A stretch of DNA of 18,743 nt from UBA4874 sp002399435 (GCA_036823195.1 DAISGI010000045.1:1-18743); one strand, 5' to 3'. Shown: positions 7,054 through 14,768, numbered from the stretch's first letter. Translations and numbers: made by a program. Notes: generated by a model from the sequence alone, not told the origin.

Positions 7054-7794
7054 TCAGAACTCATAGATCATATCAAATGAAACACTGGATCGGTTGTTGT
7101 ATCCCCGGCAGGAGATACGATGGTCTTCGCAGGCTTTGGCAATGGAGAAGGCATCCCCCAGCCGCAGTTCCGAGTGGAAGTAAGTATCCATCCGTTTCAG
7201 ACGGGAAAGATTTGTTATCTCCTGCCCTGTGAAAACATCGTATGCAAATTCCCCGTACCGGCAGTTATTGACATGTCCCAGAAAGTCGATGTCGCTGTTT
7301 CGCACCTTACGATCCTCCACTTTGGAAAAATCCGGATGGTTTTTGTTGCCTGGGCTTGCCTGGATTGTAATCTCTTCCACTGCATCGATCAATGGGAATG
7401 GAAGCTCCTTTTTCCGATAAATTGAGCGCTTGTCCCGGTCCAGCAGTATGGAAAAGCTGGAGCCCTGAAACGCAATTTGATGATCCTTATTTTGAAAGAC
7501 AAATTCCCGGCGGAAATAGGGGCCCCGCCGCCCGGAATGCCAGGTGTTTGCATACAATGGCACAATTCCCTCCACAGGTTTTCTGATTTCAAAGGACAGG
7601 GACACGAGTACCCAGGCCAAACCATATTTTGCCATATTACCTTCGCTGAGATCAATTTTCATAAGATGCTGATCCACCACCTCGGAAAACAATCTTTGAT
7701 ATGCATAGGGTTTTAAAATGTTGTTTTCATTCAGATCCGCCATGTCCGGTTGCACTTGATAGATAAATTTCTTTTCCGTGTTTTCCTTCTTCAA
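7054..7794 (-). CDS. acyl-ACP thioesterase (TTG start)
   Basis: Predicted to hydrolyse acyl-acyl-carrier-protein and release free fatty acids in the cytosol. The product is 246 residues, right for the bacterial FatA/FatB-like double-hotdog family. The first hotdog (about 10-140) has FSEVVDQHL and WHSGRRGPYFRREFVF; the second has RNSDIDFLGHVNNCRY (from 166) and YFHSELRLGD (from 205). Asp170, His174 and Glu209 fit known catalytic positions, but the usual Asn between Asp and His is Leu172. TTG at 7794 is chosen because the family N-terminus begins there and GAGGGAG precedes it at short spacing; the next Met (18) would cut into the fold. It is the only minus-strand gene and interrupts the zapA-mutS2 pairing, suggesting insertion. 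Confidence 0.83.
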   Translation of the reverse strand: MKKENTEKKFIYQVQPDMADLNENNILKPYAYQRLFSEVVDQHLMKIDLSEGNMAKYGLAWVLVSLSFEIRKPVEGIVPLYANTWHSGRRGPYFRREFVFQNKDHQIAFQGSSFSILLDRDKRSIYRKKELPFPLIDAVEEITIQASPGNKNHPDFSKVEDRKVRNSDIDFLGHVNNCRYGEFAYDVFTGQEITNLSRLKRMDTYFHSELRLGDAFSIAKACEDHRISCRGYNNRSSVSFDMIYEF

Positions 7795-7841
7795 GGCTCT
7801 CCCTCTTTCTGCAGTTTGCTTTTGCTCTTTTGCTCCCCTGT

Positions 7842-7850
7842 ATTATAGCA
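7842..7850 (-). promoter_or_regulatory. extended -10 promoter for the thioesterase gene
   Basis: Minus strand TGCTATAAT (7850-7842): a perfect TATAAT with the TG-n extension. There is no good -35 (GATCCG at 17 nt). Transcription would start near 7835, about 40 nt before the TTG start. Confidence 0.6.
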
Positions 7851-7955
7851 TAACAGGAAAACTCCGGATCACTGTTGTTTTGATAAAAGGGCAATTGCTT
7901 GGGCCGGACACCATAGACAGGATAGGGAAAGAGATTTTGCGCATCCCTGTTTTCG

Positions 7956-7964
7956 TGATATAAT
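7956..7964 (+). promoter_or_regulatory. extended -10 promoter for mutS2
   Basis: TGATATAAT at 7956-7964 is a perfect TATAAT with the TG-n extension. The -35 region is weak (TTGCGC at 7937-7942, spacing 16). Transcription would start near 7971, about 44 nt ahead of the mutS2 ATG. It is divergent from the thioesterase promoter about 110 bp away. Confidence 0.65.
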
Positions 7965-8014
7965 GATACAAAGTTTGGCATCCCTACTATTTACGCCATG
8001 ACAAGGAGCGAAAA

Positions 8015-10381
8015 ATGGACGAGAGGACACTGCGTGTATTGGATTATCACAAAATTATAGGATTGCTGGCCGGGTTTGCCCAATCGGAACCAGGGAAAAA
8101 GCTGGCACTGCAGCTGAAGCCGGTTTCCGACAGGGATCAGATCCAGAAATGGCAGGCAGAGACTTCAGAAGCGGAATCGATTCTAGCAGTGGAAGGGATC
8201 AGCTTTCTCTCGCCGTTTCCGGATATCCGGTCACGGCTGAAGAAGGCAAGGATCGGTTCCATCCTGAGTCCCGGGGATCTTTTGCAGATTGCCCGGGTTT
8301 TATCCCTGATCGGCTCGGTCCGGAAGCGAATGAAGGAGCATAAGGCTAAGGCGGAACTTGTGGCAATTCCTGCCATGATAGGAGAAATGGTGCCACAGCC
8401 GGCTTTGCTGAACCACATAAACGGATGTATCGAGACGGAGGAGACTCTGTATGACCACGCCAGCCCGGAGCTGAACTCCATTCGGCGAAAGATCGATCGG
8501 GCCAATGAGAGGATCCGTGACCGGCTCAATGGTTTTTTGCATTCCCCCCAGAAGCTGAAATATTTGCAGGATCCAATTATTACCATGCGAAATGACCGTT
8601 ATGTGATACCGGTCAAGCAGGAGTGCCGTTCTGAAGTTCCCGGGATCGTCCATGACCAGTCCTCCAGCGGGGCGACTCTTTTTGTCGAACCGATATCCGT
8701 GGTAGAGGCGAATAATGAAGCACGGCAGCTGATGCTGAAGGAAAAAAAGGAAATCGAGCGGATTCTGTCCGAATTGACTGCAGAAGTGGAAGCCGTTGCG
8801 GATGAAGTGCTGTCTGCGCTGGAGATTTTGACACGGCTGGATTTCATCTTTGCCAAGGGGGCGTTCAGCCTGTCCATTCGGGGGGTCTGTCCCCGCATCC
8901 TAGAGGATCCTGTGATTCGGATCCAAAACGGGAGGCATCCACTGATCAATAGGGACGAAGTTGTACCCATTACACTGGAGCTGGGCAGAGAATTTCATAT
9001 TTTGGTGATTACCGGCCCCAATACAGGAGGGAAAACGGTCACATTGAAAACAGCCGGACTGTTTGTCCTTATGGCACAGTCCGGATTACACCTGCCGGCA
9101 GACTTCGGGACGGAAATGGGAATCTTCCACAATGTTTTTGCCGACATCGGGGACGAGCAAAGCATTGAGCAGAGTTTAAGCACCTTTTCCTCCCATATGA
9201 CCAATATCGTACAGATCGTAAAGGAAGCGGAAAGCGACGACCTTGTTCTGTTTGATGAGCTGGGTGCAGGTACGGATCCGACGGAAGGTGCGGCACTGGC
9301 CATGTCCATCCTGGATTTCCTGCATTCCAGGCAGATTCGGACGATGGCGACCACTCATTACAGTGAACTGAAGGTATATGCCATTTCGCAGAAGGGGGTG
9401 GAGAATGCTTCCGTTGAGTTTGATGTGGAAACCCTGCGTCCCACCTACCGGCTGCTGATCGGTGTACCAGGGAAGAGCAATGCCTTTGAGATCTCCAGGC
9501 GTCTGGGCCTCGATGAGTTTCTGATAAGCGGTGCCAAAGAGTATCTCAGCCAGGAAGATTCCCGTTTTGAGGATGTTATGGGTACCATTGAGGAAAACCG
9601 TGTGGCGGCGGAGCGGGAACAGGAAAAGGCAAAAGCTTATCTGCAGGAGATTGAGGAGATCAAGGCGCAGTATCGTGAGGAAAAAGAAGAATTCGAACAG
9701 CAGAAGGAAAAGCTTCTGGCCCGGGCCAGGAGAGATGCCAGGGAAGTTGTGCGGGATGCCCGGGCAGAAGCGGATCAGATCATCCGCGAGCTGCGTCAGC
9801 TGGACAGGGAACCCGAAGAAAAGAATCGGAACCGTACAATGGAGGAATCCCGGAAGAAGCTGAAAAATACCCTGGAGAAGCTGGAGGACAATATGTCTCC
9901 CAAAACGGTTCGATCTTCACGAAAGCCGCTGAAAAGCCTGAAACTTGGTCAGACCGTATCCATTGTCTCACTGGATCAGAAAGGACAGGTGTTGACCCTT
10001 CCGGATGAAACCGGAAATGTGCTGGTGCAGGTCGGTATTATGAAGGCAAATGTTCCGTTCTCTGATTTACGGCAGGCAGATGAGGAGTCCGGGCAGGAAA
10101 GGGAGATAATACGGAAGGTGAACCCGAGAATGTCATCCGTCGCTTCTGAGTTGGATTTAAGAGGGCAGGATTCCGAAAGTGCCCTGATGGAAACGGATCG
10201 TTATCTGGACAGCGCGTTTCTGGCCGGGCTGGGAGAAGTCACCATTATCCATGGAAAAGGGACAGGCGTTTTGCGAAGCTCCGTTCATAAGATGCTGCGC
10301 CGGCACCCTCATGTGGAGTCTTTCCGTCTGGGTAAATTCGGCGAAGGAGAATCCGGGGTTACGATCGTGAAAATCAAATAA
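8015..10381 (+). CDS. mutS2: MutS2 ATPase/endonuclease
   Basis: MutS2 proteins lack the mismatch-recognition domain of MutS. They act on branched DNA and, in Bacillus subtilis, on collided ribosomes. The product is 788 residues, the family norm. The core/lever domain (about 1-320) is followed by the ABC ATPase: Walker A GPNTGGKT (334-341), Walker B LVLFDELGAGTDPTEG with Asp414-Glu415, and the TTHYSELK switch. A charged coiled coil (about 510-620; EREQEKAKAYLQEIEEIKAQ) leads to the C-terminal Smr nuclease domain (about 710-788) with LDLRGQ (from 713) and HGKGTG (from 746), both intact, so nuclease activity is likely. AAGGAG (8003-8008) lies 6 nt before the ATG. Confidence 0.96.
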   Translation: MDERTLRVLDYHKIIGLLAGFAQSEPGKKLALQLKPVSDRDQIQKWQAETSEAESILAVEGISFLSPFPDIRSRLKKARIGSILSPGDLLQIARVLSLIGSVRKRMKEHKAKAELVAIPAMIGEMVPQPALLNHINGCIETEETLYDHASPELNSIRRKIDRANERIRDRLNGFLHSPQKLKYLQDPIITMRNDRYVIPVKQECRSEVPGIVHDQSSSGATLFVEPISVVEANNEARQLMLKEKKEIERILSELTAEVEAVADEVLSALEILTRLDFIFAKGAFSLSIRGVCPRILEDPVIRIQNGRHPLINRDEVVPITLELGREFHILVITGPNTGGKTVTLKTAGLFVLMAQSGLHLPADFGTEMGIFHNVFADIGDEQSIEQSLSTFSSHMTNIVQIVKEAESDDLVLFDELGAGTDPTEGAALAMSILDFLHSRQIRTMATTHYSELKVYAISQKGVENASVEFDVETLRPTYRLLIGVPGKSNAFEISRRLGLDEFLISGAKEYLSQEDSRFEDVMGTIEENRVAAEREQEKAKAYLQEIEEIKAQYREEKEEFEQQKEKLLARARRDAREVVRDARAEADQIIRELRQLDREPEEKNRNRTMEESRKKLKNTLEKLEDNMSPKTVRSSRKPLKSLKLGQTVSIVSLDQKGQVLTLPDETGNVLVQVGIMKANVPFSDLRQADEESGQEREIIRKVNPRMSSVASELDLRGQDSESALMETDRYLDSAFLAGLGEVTIIHGKGTGVLRSSVHKMLRRHPHVESFRLGKFGEGESGVTIVKIK

Positions 10382-10442
10382 TCCTGTTTGAGTTGTTTTA
10401 GATGCTATGGGGAAAGAGTCCGGGGAGGAGGAGAATGGAAAG

Positions 10443-11126
10443 ATGAACGATTATCGCATTATGGTAGTGGATGATGACTTCAATATCAACCAGCTGATCA
10501 AATTGTATCTGGAAAAAGAAGGGTTCCACGTGGAACCCTTTGAGGATGGACGTGAGGCTTTGAAGGCCTTCAAGGCCAATCCGCCCCATCTGGTGGTTCT
10601 GGACCTGATGCTGCCGGGAATGGACGGATGGGAAATCTGTAAGGAAATCCGGAAAATCAGCGATATTCCGATTATTATGCTGACGGCCAAGGGGGAGACC
10701 TTTGACAAGGTATTGGGTTTGGAACTGGGAGCGGATGACTACATGGTCAAGCCCTTTGATCCCAAGGAGCTGGTTGCCAGGATAAAAGCCGTACTGAGAA
10801 GGAACAAGCCGATGAGGGAGGAGACCAAGGAGATTGCCTATCCCAATCTGAGCGTCAACCTTTCGGATTATACGGTGACCTACCATTCCAGGAAACTGGA
10901 GCTGCCGCCGAAGGAACTTGAGCTTCTTTATTTTTTGGCATCCAATCCCAATAAGGTTTTTACCCGGGAACAATTACTGGAACAGGTATGGGGATTTGAT
11001 TTTTTTGGAGATTCCAGGACAGTGGATGTTCATATCAAGCGAATTCGGGAAAAACTGAATCAGGAAGAAGACAGCTGGAAGATCAAGACAGTTTGGGGCG
11101 TGGGCTATAAATTTGAGGTGAAATAG
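10443..11126 (+). CDS. OmpR/PhoB-family response regulator
   Basis: Two-component DNA-binding response regulator, 227 residues. The receiver domain (about 4-118) has acidic residues Asp10-Asp11, phosphoacceptor Asp54 in VVLDLMLPGMDGWE, Thr81 and Lys103 (DDYMVKPFDP). The winged-helix output domain (about 130-227) has LPPKELELLYFLASNPNKVF, EQLLEQVWG and RTVDVHIKRIREKL. I chose ATG 10443 because GGGGAGGAGGAG (10422-10433) lies 9 nt before it and the receiver begins at once. An in-frame ATG at 10407 would add 12 unconserved residues and lacks a site. The kinase ATG follows the TAG with no gap, so the pair is translationally coupled. It starts 61 nt after mutS2 with no terminator between. Target genes unknown; the adjacent htrA is the best candidate. 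Confidence 0.94.
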   Translation: MNDYRIMVVDDDFNINQLIKLYLEKEGFHVEPFEDGREALKAFKANPPHLVVLDLMLPGMDGWEICKEIRKISDIPIIMLTAKGETFDKVLGLELGADDYMVKPFDPKELVARIKAVLRRNKPMREETKEIAYPNLSVNLSDYTVTYHSRKLELPPKELELLYFLASNPNKVFTREQLLEQVWGFDFFGDSRTVDVHIKRIREKLNQEEDSWKIKTVWGVGYKFEVK

Positions 11127-12554
11127 ATGTTCCGTTCCCTGTTTGTCCGATTGATGTCGGCGTATTTTGTCATTATATTGTCCGCATTGCTGATTATGGG
11201 GGTTCTGATGTCATCCTTTTTTCAGCAATATCTGATGGAGACCCGTACCAGGGAGCTGATCCGGGAGGGGAGGGCTCTCTGCGGCTATATTGAGCTTTAT
11301 CAGGTGGGACTGATTGACCACAGGACCCTGAATTATCAGTATCAGGTCATTGACCGATTCCTGAGCACCACCATATGGGTAACCGACATGCACGGCTATA
11401 TTCTGGACAGTTACAATTCTTCGGAGCTGGACGATGTGAACTGGAAGAATCAGAAGGTAACGGTGGATGAATTCGTGCAGGTATTGAAGGGAAACACCAT
11501 TACCCGGGTAGGCAGTTTCGGGGAGGCCTTCCCTGTGCCGGTTCTGACGGTTGGTCTGCCGCTGGAGATTGATGATAAAATACAGGGAACAATTTTTTTG
11601 CATTCTCCGGTCAGAGGCATGAACCGCGCGTTATGGGATACTTATGACAGCCTTTTGAGAGCTACCATTCTGTCATCCATTTTATCCATGATTCTTTTGT
11701 ATTTTATATCCCGGCACTTTTCCAGGCCTTTGACGGAGATGAATACCATCTCCAGGGAAATTGCCACGGGGAATTTCAAAAGAAGGGTTCATGTACGAAG
11801 TAACGACGAAGTGGGCCAGCTTGCCACGAATTTCAATGTTATGGCGGATTCCCTGGAGAAAGTGGACTTAATGCGAAGGAGTTTTGTGGCGAATGTATCC
11901 CATGAACTGCGATCGCCTCTGACCTCCATGCGCGGATATATCCAGGGGGTTGTGGACAAGACCATTTCTCCTGAGGATCAGGATAAATACCTGAAGATCG
12001 CCCTGGAGGAAACCGAGAGAATGAACCGGTTGATCAATGAGCTGCTGGATTTGTCCCGGATCGAATCCGGAGAATTTTCCATGGATATCAGAGTGATGGA
12101 TATCAACGAGACGATACGGCGGGTGCTGATTGCCCGGGAGGATCGGATCAATGCCCGGGGCATGGATGTGAATGTGGATTTTGAAAAGGATGTCTGCCTT
12201 GTTGACGGGGATCCGGATCGGCTTCAGCAGGTGGTCATCAATTTGCTGGACAATGCCATCAAGTTCAACCGGGAAGGCGGAGTGATTACACTGAAAACCT
12301 GGCTGCATAAGGAAAAAGTCTATGTAAAAGTCGCAGATCAGGGTTCGGGTATTCCCAAAGCGGAAGCCGTGCATATCTGGGAGCCTTTTTATCAGGTTGA
12401 CAAATCACGAAGCAAGAAAAAAGGCGGTACCGGCCTCGGACTTTCCATTGTCAAGAAGATTATTGAGGAACATGGTCAGGACATCTGGCTCAACAGTGAG
12501 GAAGGCAAAGGGTCGGAGTTTATTTTTTCCCTGAAGGAAGCAAAGAAGCAATGA
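11127..12554 (+). CDS. membrane sensor histidine kinase
   Basis: Partner of the preceding regulator, 475 residues. Transmembrane helix 1 (about 10-31; YFVIILSALLIMGVLMSSFF), extracytoplasmic sensor domain (about 32-175), helix 2 (about 178-198; ATILSSILSMILLYFISRHF), HAMP linker (about 197-250), dimerisation/phosphoacceptor domain with His259 in VANVSHELRSPLTSMRGY, and an ATPase domain with N box NLLDNAIKF (from 372), G1 VADQGSGIP, F box WEPFYQVDKS and G2 GGTGLGLSIV. No PAS domain is evident, so it is shorter than WalK and closer in layout to CssS/PhoR-like sensors. All motifs needed for autophosphorylation are present. The signal sensed is not visible from sequence; the htrA neighbour suggests envelope or secretion stress. 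Confidence 0.93.
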   Translation: MFRSLFVRLMSAYFVIILSALLIMGVLMSSFFQQYLMETRTRELIREGRALCGYIELYQVGLIDHRTLNYQYQVIDRFLSTTIWVTDMHGYILDSYNSSELDDVNWKNQKVTVDEFVQVLKGNTITRVGSFGEAFPVPVLTVGLPLEIDDKIQGTIFLHSPVRGMNRALWDTYDSLLRATILSSILSMILLYFISRHFSRPLTEMNTISREIATGNFKRRVHVRSNDEVGQLATNFNVMADSLEKVDLMRRSFVANVSHELRSPLTSMRGYIQGVVDKTISPEDQDKYLKIALEETERMNRLINELLDLSRIESGEFSMDIRVMDINETIRRVLIAREDRINARGMDVNVDFEKDVCLVDGDPDRLQQVVINLLDNAIKFNREGGVITLKTWLHKEKVYVKVADQGSGIPKAEAVHIWEPFYQVDKSRSKKKGGTGLGLSIVKKIIEEHGQDIWLNSEEGKGSEFIFSLKEAKKQ

Positions 12555-12573
12555 TTTTTATTTTATCCTGTTT

Positions 12574-12600
12574 TGTTGGTTTTTGTTAACAGCATGTTCA
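12574..12600 (+). promoter_or_regulatory. candidate response-regulator box upstream of htrA
   Basis: TGTT occurs at 12574, 12584 and 12595, at 10-11 bp spacing, that is on one face of the helix. The last two form TGTTAA-N5-TGTTCA (12584-12600), which differs by one base from the WalR-type pattern TGTWAH-N5-TGTWAH recognised by some OmpR-family regulators. It ends 22 bp before the -10 of htrA, in place of a -35. No binding data; this is inference from spacing and context. Confidence 0.4.
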
Positions 12601-12622
12601 TATTTTATTCAAAAAACCTGCC

Positions 12623-12628
12623 TATAAT
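12623..12628 (+). promoter_or_regulatory. -10 element of the htrA promoter
   Basis: A perfect TATAAT at 12623-12628 with no recognisable -35 (ATATTT at 17 nt spacing), consistent with an activator-dependent promoter. Start near 12635, leader of about 43 nt before the htrA ATG. Confidence 0.55.
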
Positions 12629-12677
12629 AAAGCATGAAGATAAAAGAACCCAATAAGTTTTAATGGAGGTGCAATAA

Positions 12678-13919
12678 ATGAAAGATTTCAATGAATTTGA
12701 TGAAAAACGCTATCATAAGAAAAGCAGCATTAAAAACTACGTTATTATCGCTTTGTTATTTGCTGTAATAGGAGGTCTGGCAGTTTATGCCATATCCCCC
12801 AATCTTATGGGACGAAACGGAGTAAGGGCGGATCGGACGGTCCCACAGGACAGCAATGTTTCGGATAAGGCAAAGACTTCAGCAAAGGACGACCTTCCCT
12901 CCATTGGGAACATGAAAGCCATGCTGGTGGATGAGAACAATCCGGTGGTGGACATTGCAGCGAAGCTGGACAAAGCAGTGGTTGGCATCACTTCAAAATC
13001 GGAAGTGCTTGTACCGGACTACTTCTTCAATTCCCAGACCAAAAAAGACGTGGAAGGTTATGGATCCGGCATTATTATCAGTGAAGACGGATATATCGTG
13101 ACCAACAACCATGTTGTGGAAGGCGCAAAAGAACTGTTCGTTGTATTGTCCGGAGAAGAAGAACCGATCAAGGCCAAACTGATCGGGACGGATCCCCAGA
13201 GTGATATTGCCGTCGTGAAGATTGACAAGCCCGATCTGACCGTGGCAAAGCTGGGAGATTCCAAAAAGGTGAAGAAGGGAGAGTTTGCCATTGCTATCGG
13301 CAATCCTCTGGGACATGAACTGGCCGGTACGGTAAACTTCGGCGTTATCAGTGCTGTGGACCGGACCTTGCAGCTGGAAGGAAAGGAATTGAAGCTGTTG
13401 CAGACCGATGCAGCCATCAATCAGGGCAACAGCGGCGGGGCTCTGGTCAATATGAACGGTGAAGTGATCGGCATGAACACTGTAAAGCTGGGCGGAGAAC
13501 TGGTGGAAGGATTGGGATTTGCCATTCCCTCCAGTGTCTTCAAGCCCATTGCCCAGGAGATTATCAAATATGGCAAGGTAAACTATCCCGCAAAACCCTG
13601 GCTGGGTGTCTCCATCCAGCTGGAAATCAATAAGGATACCGCCAAAGAATATGGATATCCGGAAGGTGTTCTGATTTATGATGTTGTGGAAAACGGACCG
13701 GCAGCGAATGCGGGAATGAAACCGGGAGATGTCATTACCGGCCTGAATGATAAGAAGATGGCAAAATTTGATGATCTTAAGGCAGAGCTTGCAAAGCATA
13801 AAGTGGGTGAAGTGGTAAACGTTAATCTGTGGAGGAACGGATCTGATTTTGTGCTGAAGGTCAAGCTGGCCGACATGAATGAAGATCAAAATGCAACCCA
13901 AAGCCAGAATGGGGAATGA
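12678..13919 (+). CDS. HtrA/DegP-type membrane-anchored serine protease
   Basis: Trypsin-like protease/chaperone for misfolded exported proteins, anchored outside the cytoplasmic membrane. The product is 413 residues. A short basic cytosolic tail and one transmembrane helix (about 22-42; YVIIALLFAVIGGLAVYAI) lead, through a polar linker, to the protease domain (about 85-305). Its catalytic triad is His145 (TNNHVV), Asp176 (QSDIAVVKID) and Ser252 (QGNSGGALVN). One PDZ domain follows (about 310-400; PWLGVSIQL, NAGMKPGDVITGLND). Acidic/Gln-rich C-terminus. Ribosome binding site GGAGGTG (12665-12671). It lies 123 nt behind the kinase gene and has its own promoter. The arrangement recalls the Bacillus CssRS-HtrA and wal operon-HtrC neighbourhoods. 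Complete, single-PDZ form typical of Gram-positives. Confidence 0.94.
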   Translation: MKDFNEFDEKRYHKKSSIKNYVIIALLFAVIGGLAVYAISPNLMGRNGVRADRTVPQDSNVSDKAKTSAKDDLPSIGNMKAMLVDENNPVVDIAAKLDKAVVGITSKSEVLVPDYFFNSQTKKDVEGYGSGIIISEDGYIVTNNHVVEGAKELFVVLSGEEEPIKAKLIGTDPQSDIAVVKIDKPDLTVAKLGDSKKVKKGEFAIAIGNPLGHELAGTVNFGVISAVDRTLQLEGKELKLLQTDAAINQGNSGGALVNMNGEVIGMNTVKLGGELVEGLGFAIPSSVFKPIAQEIIKYGKVNYPAKPWLGVSIQLEINKDTAKEYGYPEGVLIYDVVENGPAANAGMKPGDVITGLNDKKMAKFDDLKAELAKHKVGEVVNVNLWRNGSDFVLKVKLADMNEDQNATQSQNGE

Positions 13920-13948
13920 TGGAACAAAACAGGATTTGTATGGGCAGA

Positions 13949-13985
13949 AAAAGCCCGGGGAAGGGAGGACCTTCTCCGGGCTTTT
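13949..13985 (+). terminator. strong terminator after htrA
   Basis: A 16-bp stem with one G-U pair: AAAAGCCCGGGGAAGG (13949-13964), loop GAGGA, CCTTCTCCGGGCTTTT (13970-13985). The A and T ends make it potentially active on both strands. It is 30 nt after the htrA stop. Confidence 0.9.
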
Positions 13986-14010
13986 GGCTTTTCCATGCAT
14001 CCGGTTAGCT

Positions 14011-14025
14011 TTTCAAAATTTGAAA
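14011..14025. repeat. 15-bp palindrome TTTCAAAATTTGAAA
   Basis: TTTCAAA, central A, TTTGAAA: a perfect inverted repeat, 32 bp ahead of the possible -10 of the next gene. It may be an operator. The region is AT-rich, so chance is possible. Confidence 0.35.
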
Positions 14026-14053
14026 TAAGGGGGTACCATAAGGGGAGAATTCA

Positions 14054-14062
14054 TGATAGAAT
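14054..14062 (+). promoter_or_regulatory. possible extended -10 promoter for the small membrane protein gene
   Basis: TGATAGAAT at 14054-14062 resembles TG-n-TATAAT with one mismatch. No good -35 (TACCAT at 17 nt). The gene needs its own promoter because a strong terminator lies just upstream. Confidence 0.35.
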
Positions 14063-14153
14063 AAGAACAACGTGATGAAATTGGACAGATTCCGGGTATT
14101 CTTTATTCTGTGAAAGGATACCAAAGTTCATTATGCAGGGAGTGTAGTTTTCA

Positions 14154-14690
14154 ATGATGGATCTTTTTCGGGAGGAATCGGTGCGGAAGGTGAATACCGG
14201 TCTCAACAGTTTTTTGTTTATCCTGGCCTGGATCGGCATGGTTTTATTTGGTTTTCTGGCTTTGAGCTTTCTGATGGCACTTTTCAGTGGAGCACTGAAT
14301 GCGTTTGTCATCGCGGGCCTGATTGTGTCCGGCGTACTTACCTTTCTTTGCTACTGGCTTCGCAACAATCAGAGGATCGAATACGATTACACTTTTACCA
14401 ACGGGACCTTCGACATTGCCAGGGTCATTAACAACAGCAGGCGAAAGAAACTGCTGACGACAGAGATCAAGGAATTTGAGGTCATCGCTCCAACCAGTGA
14501 CGACGGATTTCAGCGGATGCTCCAGTATCCCGGCATCAAAAAGCTCAATTACTTTCTGAACCGTGGCGGTGGGCTATACTATGGTATTTTTACCCATGAG
14601 GGGCAAAAGTCCTTATTGGTTTTTGAGCCCAGTGACGAGTTGATCCAGATGTTCAGGAAGACAAATCCCAGGATCGTAAAAACGGCGTAA
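14154..14690 (+). CDS. small two-helix membrane protein of unknown function
   Basis: 178 residues. Two hydrophobic helices (about 18-43, FLFILAWIGMVLFGFLALSF; and about 47-67, FVIAGLIVSGVLTFLCYWL) separated by a very short turn are followed by a cytosolic-looking domain of about 110 residues. That domain contains NQRIEYDYTFTNGTFDIARV, NNSRRKKLLTTEIKEFEVI and a C-terminal LVFEPSDELIQMFRK. From memory the layout and the YTFTNG segment resemble the clostridial DUF6106 family and PH-like bacterial membrane domains; I cannot confirm either. AGGGAG (about 14139-14144) serves ATG 14154, or the adjacent in-frame ATG 14157. It stands alone between two terminators, so it is a single-gene transcription unit. 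No function is proposed. Confidence 0.72.
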   Translation: MMDLFREESVRKVNTGLNSFLFILAWIGMVLFGFLALSFLMALFSGALNAFVIAGLIVSGVLTFLCYWLRNNQRIEYDYTFTNGTFDIARVINNSRRKKLLTTEIKEFEVIAPTSDDGFQRMLQYPGIKKLNYFLNRGGGLYYGIFTHEGQKSLLVFEPSDELIQMFRKTNPRIVKTA

Positions 14691-14768
14691 ACGGCGTGAG
14701 CGGCGGGAAGGCAACACGGCGGAGGACAACAGGATAACTGTGTCAAAGTCATGATGACAGAAGAAATA

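Noticed and set aside
7727..7981. 84-codon minus-strand frame upstream of and overlapping the thioesterase start
   Set aside because: It runs across both divergent promoters, has no ribosome binding site and resembles no protein I know. The thioesterase frame is clearly the real one in the overlap.
6771..8014. Insertion sequence or integron-like element
   Set aside because: No transposase or integrase, no terminal inverted repeats and no target duplication could be seen around the thioesterase/AraC block.
10407..10442. Longer start of the response regulator at ATG 10407
   Set aside because: It has no ribosome binding site, the extra residues are not part of a receiver domain, and the excellent GGGGAGGAGGAG lies just before ATG 10443.
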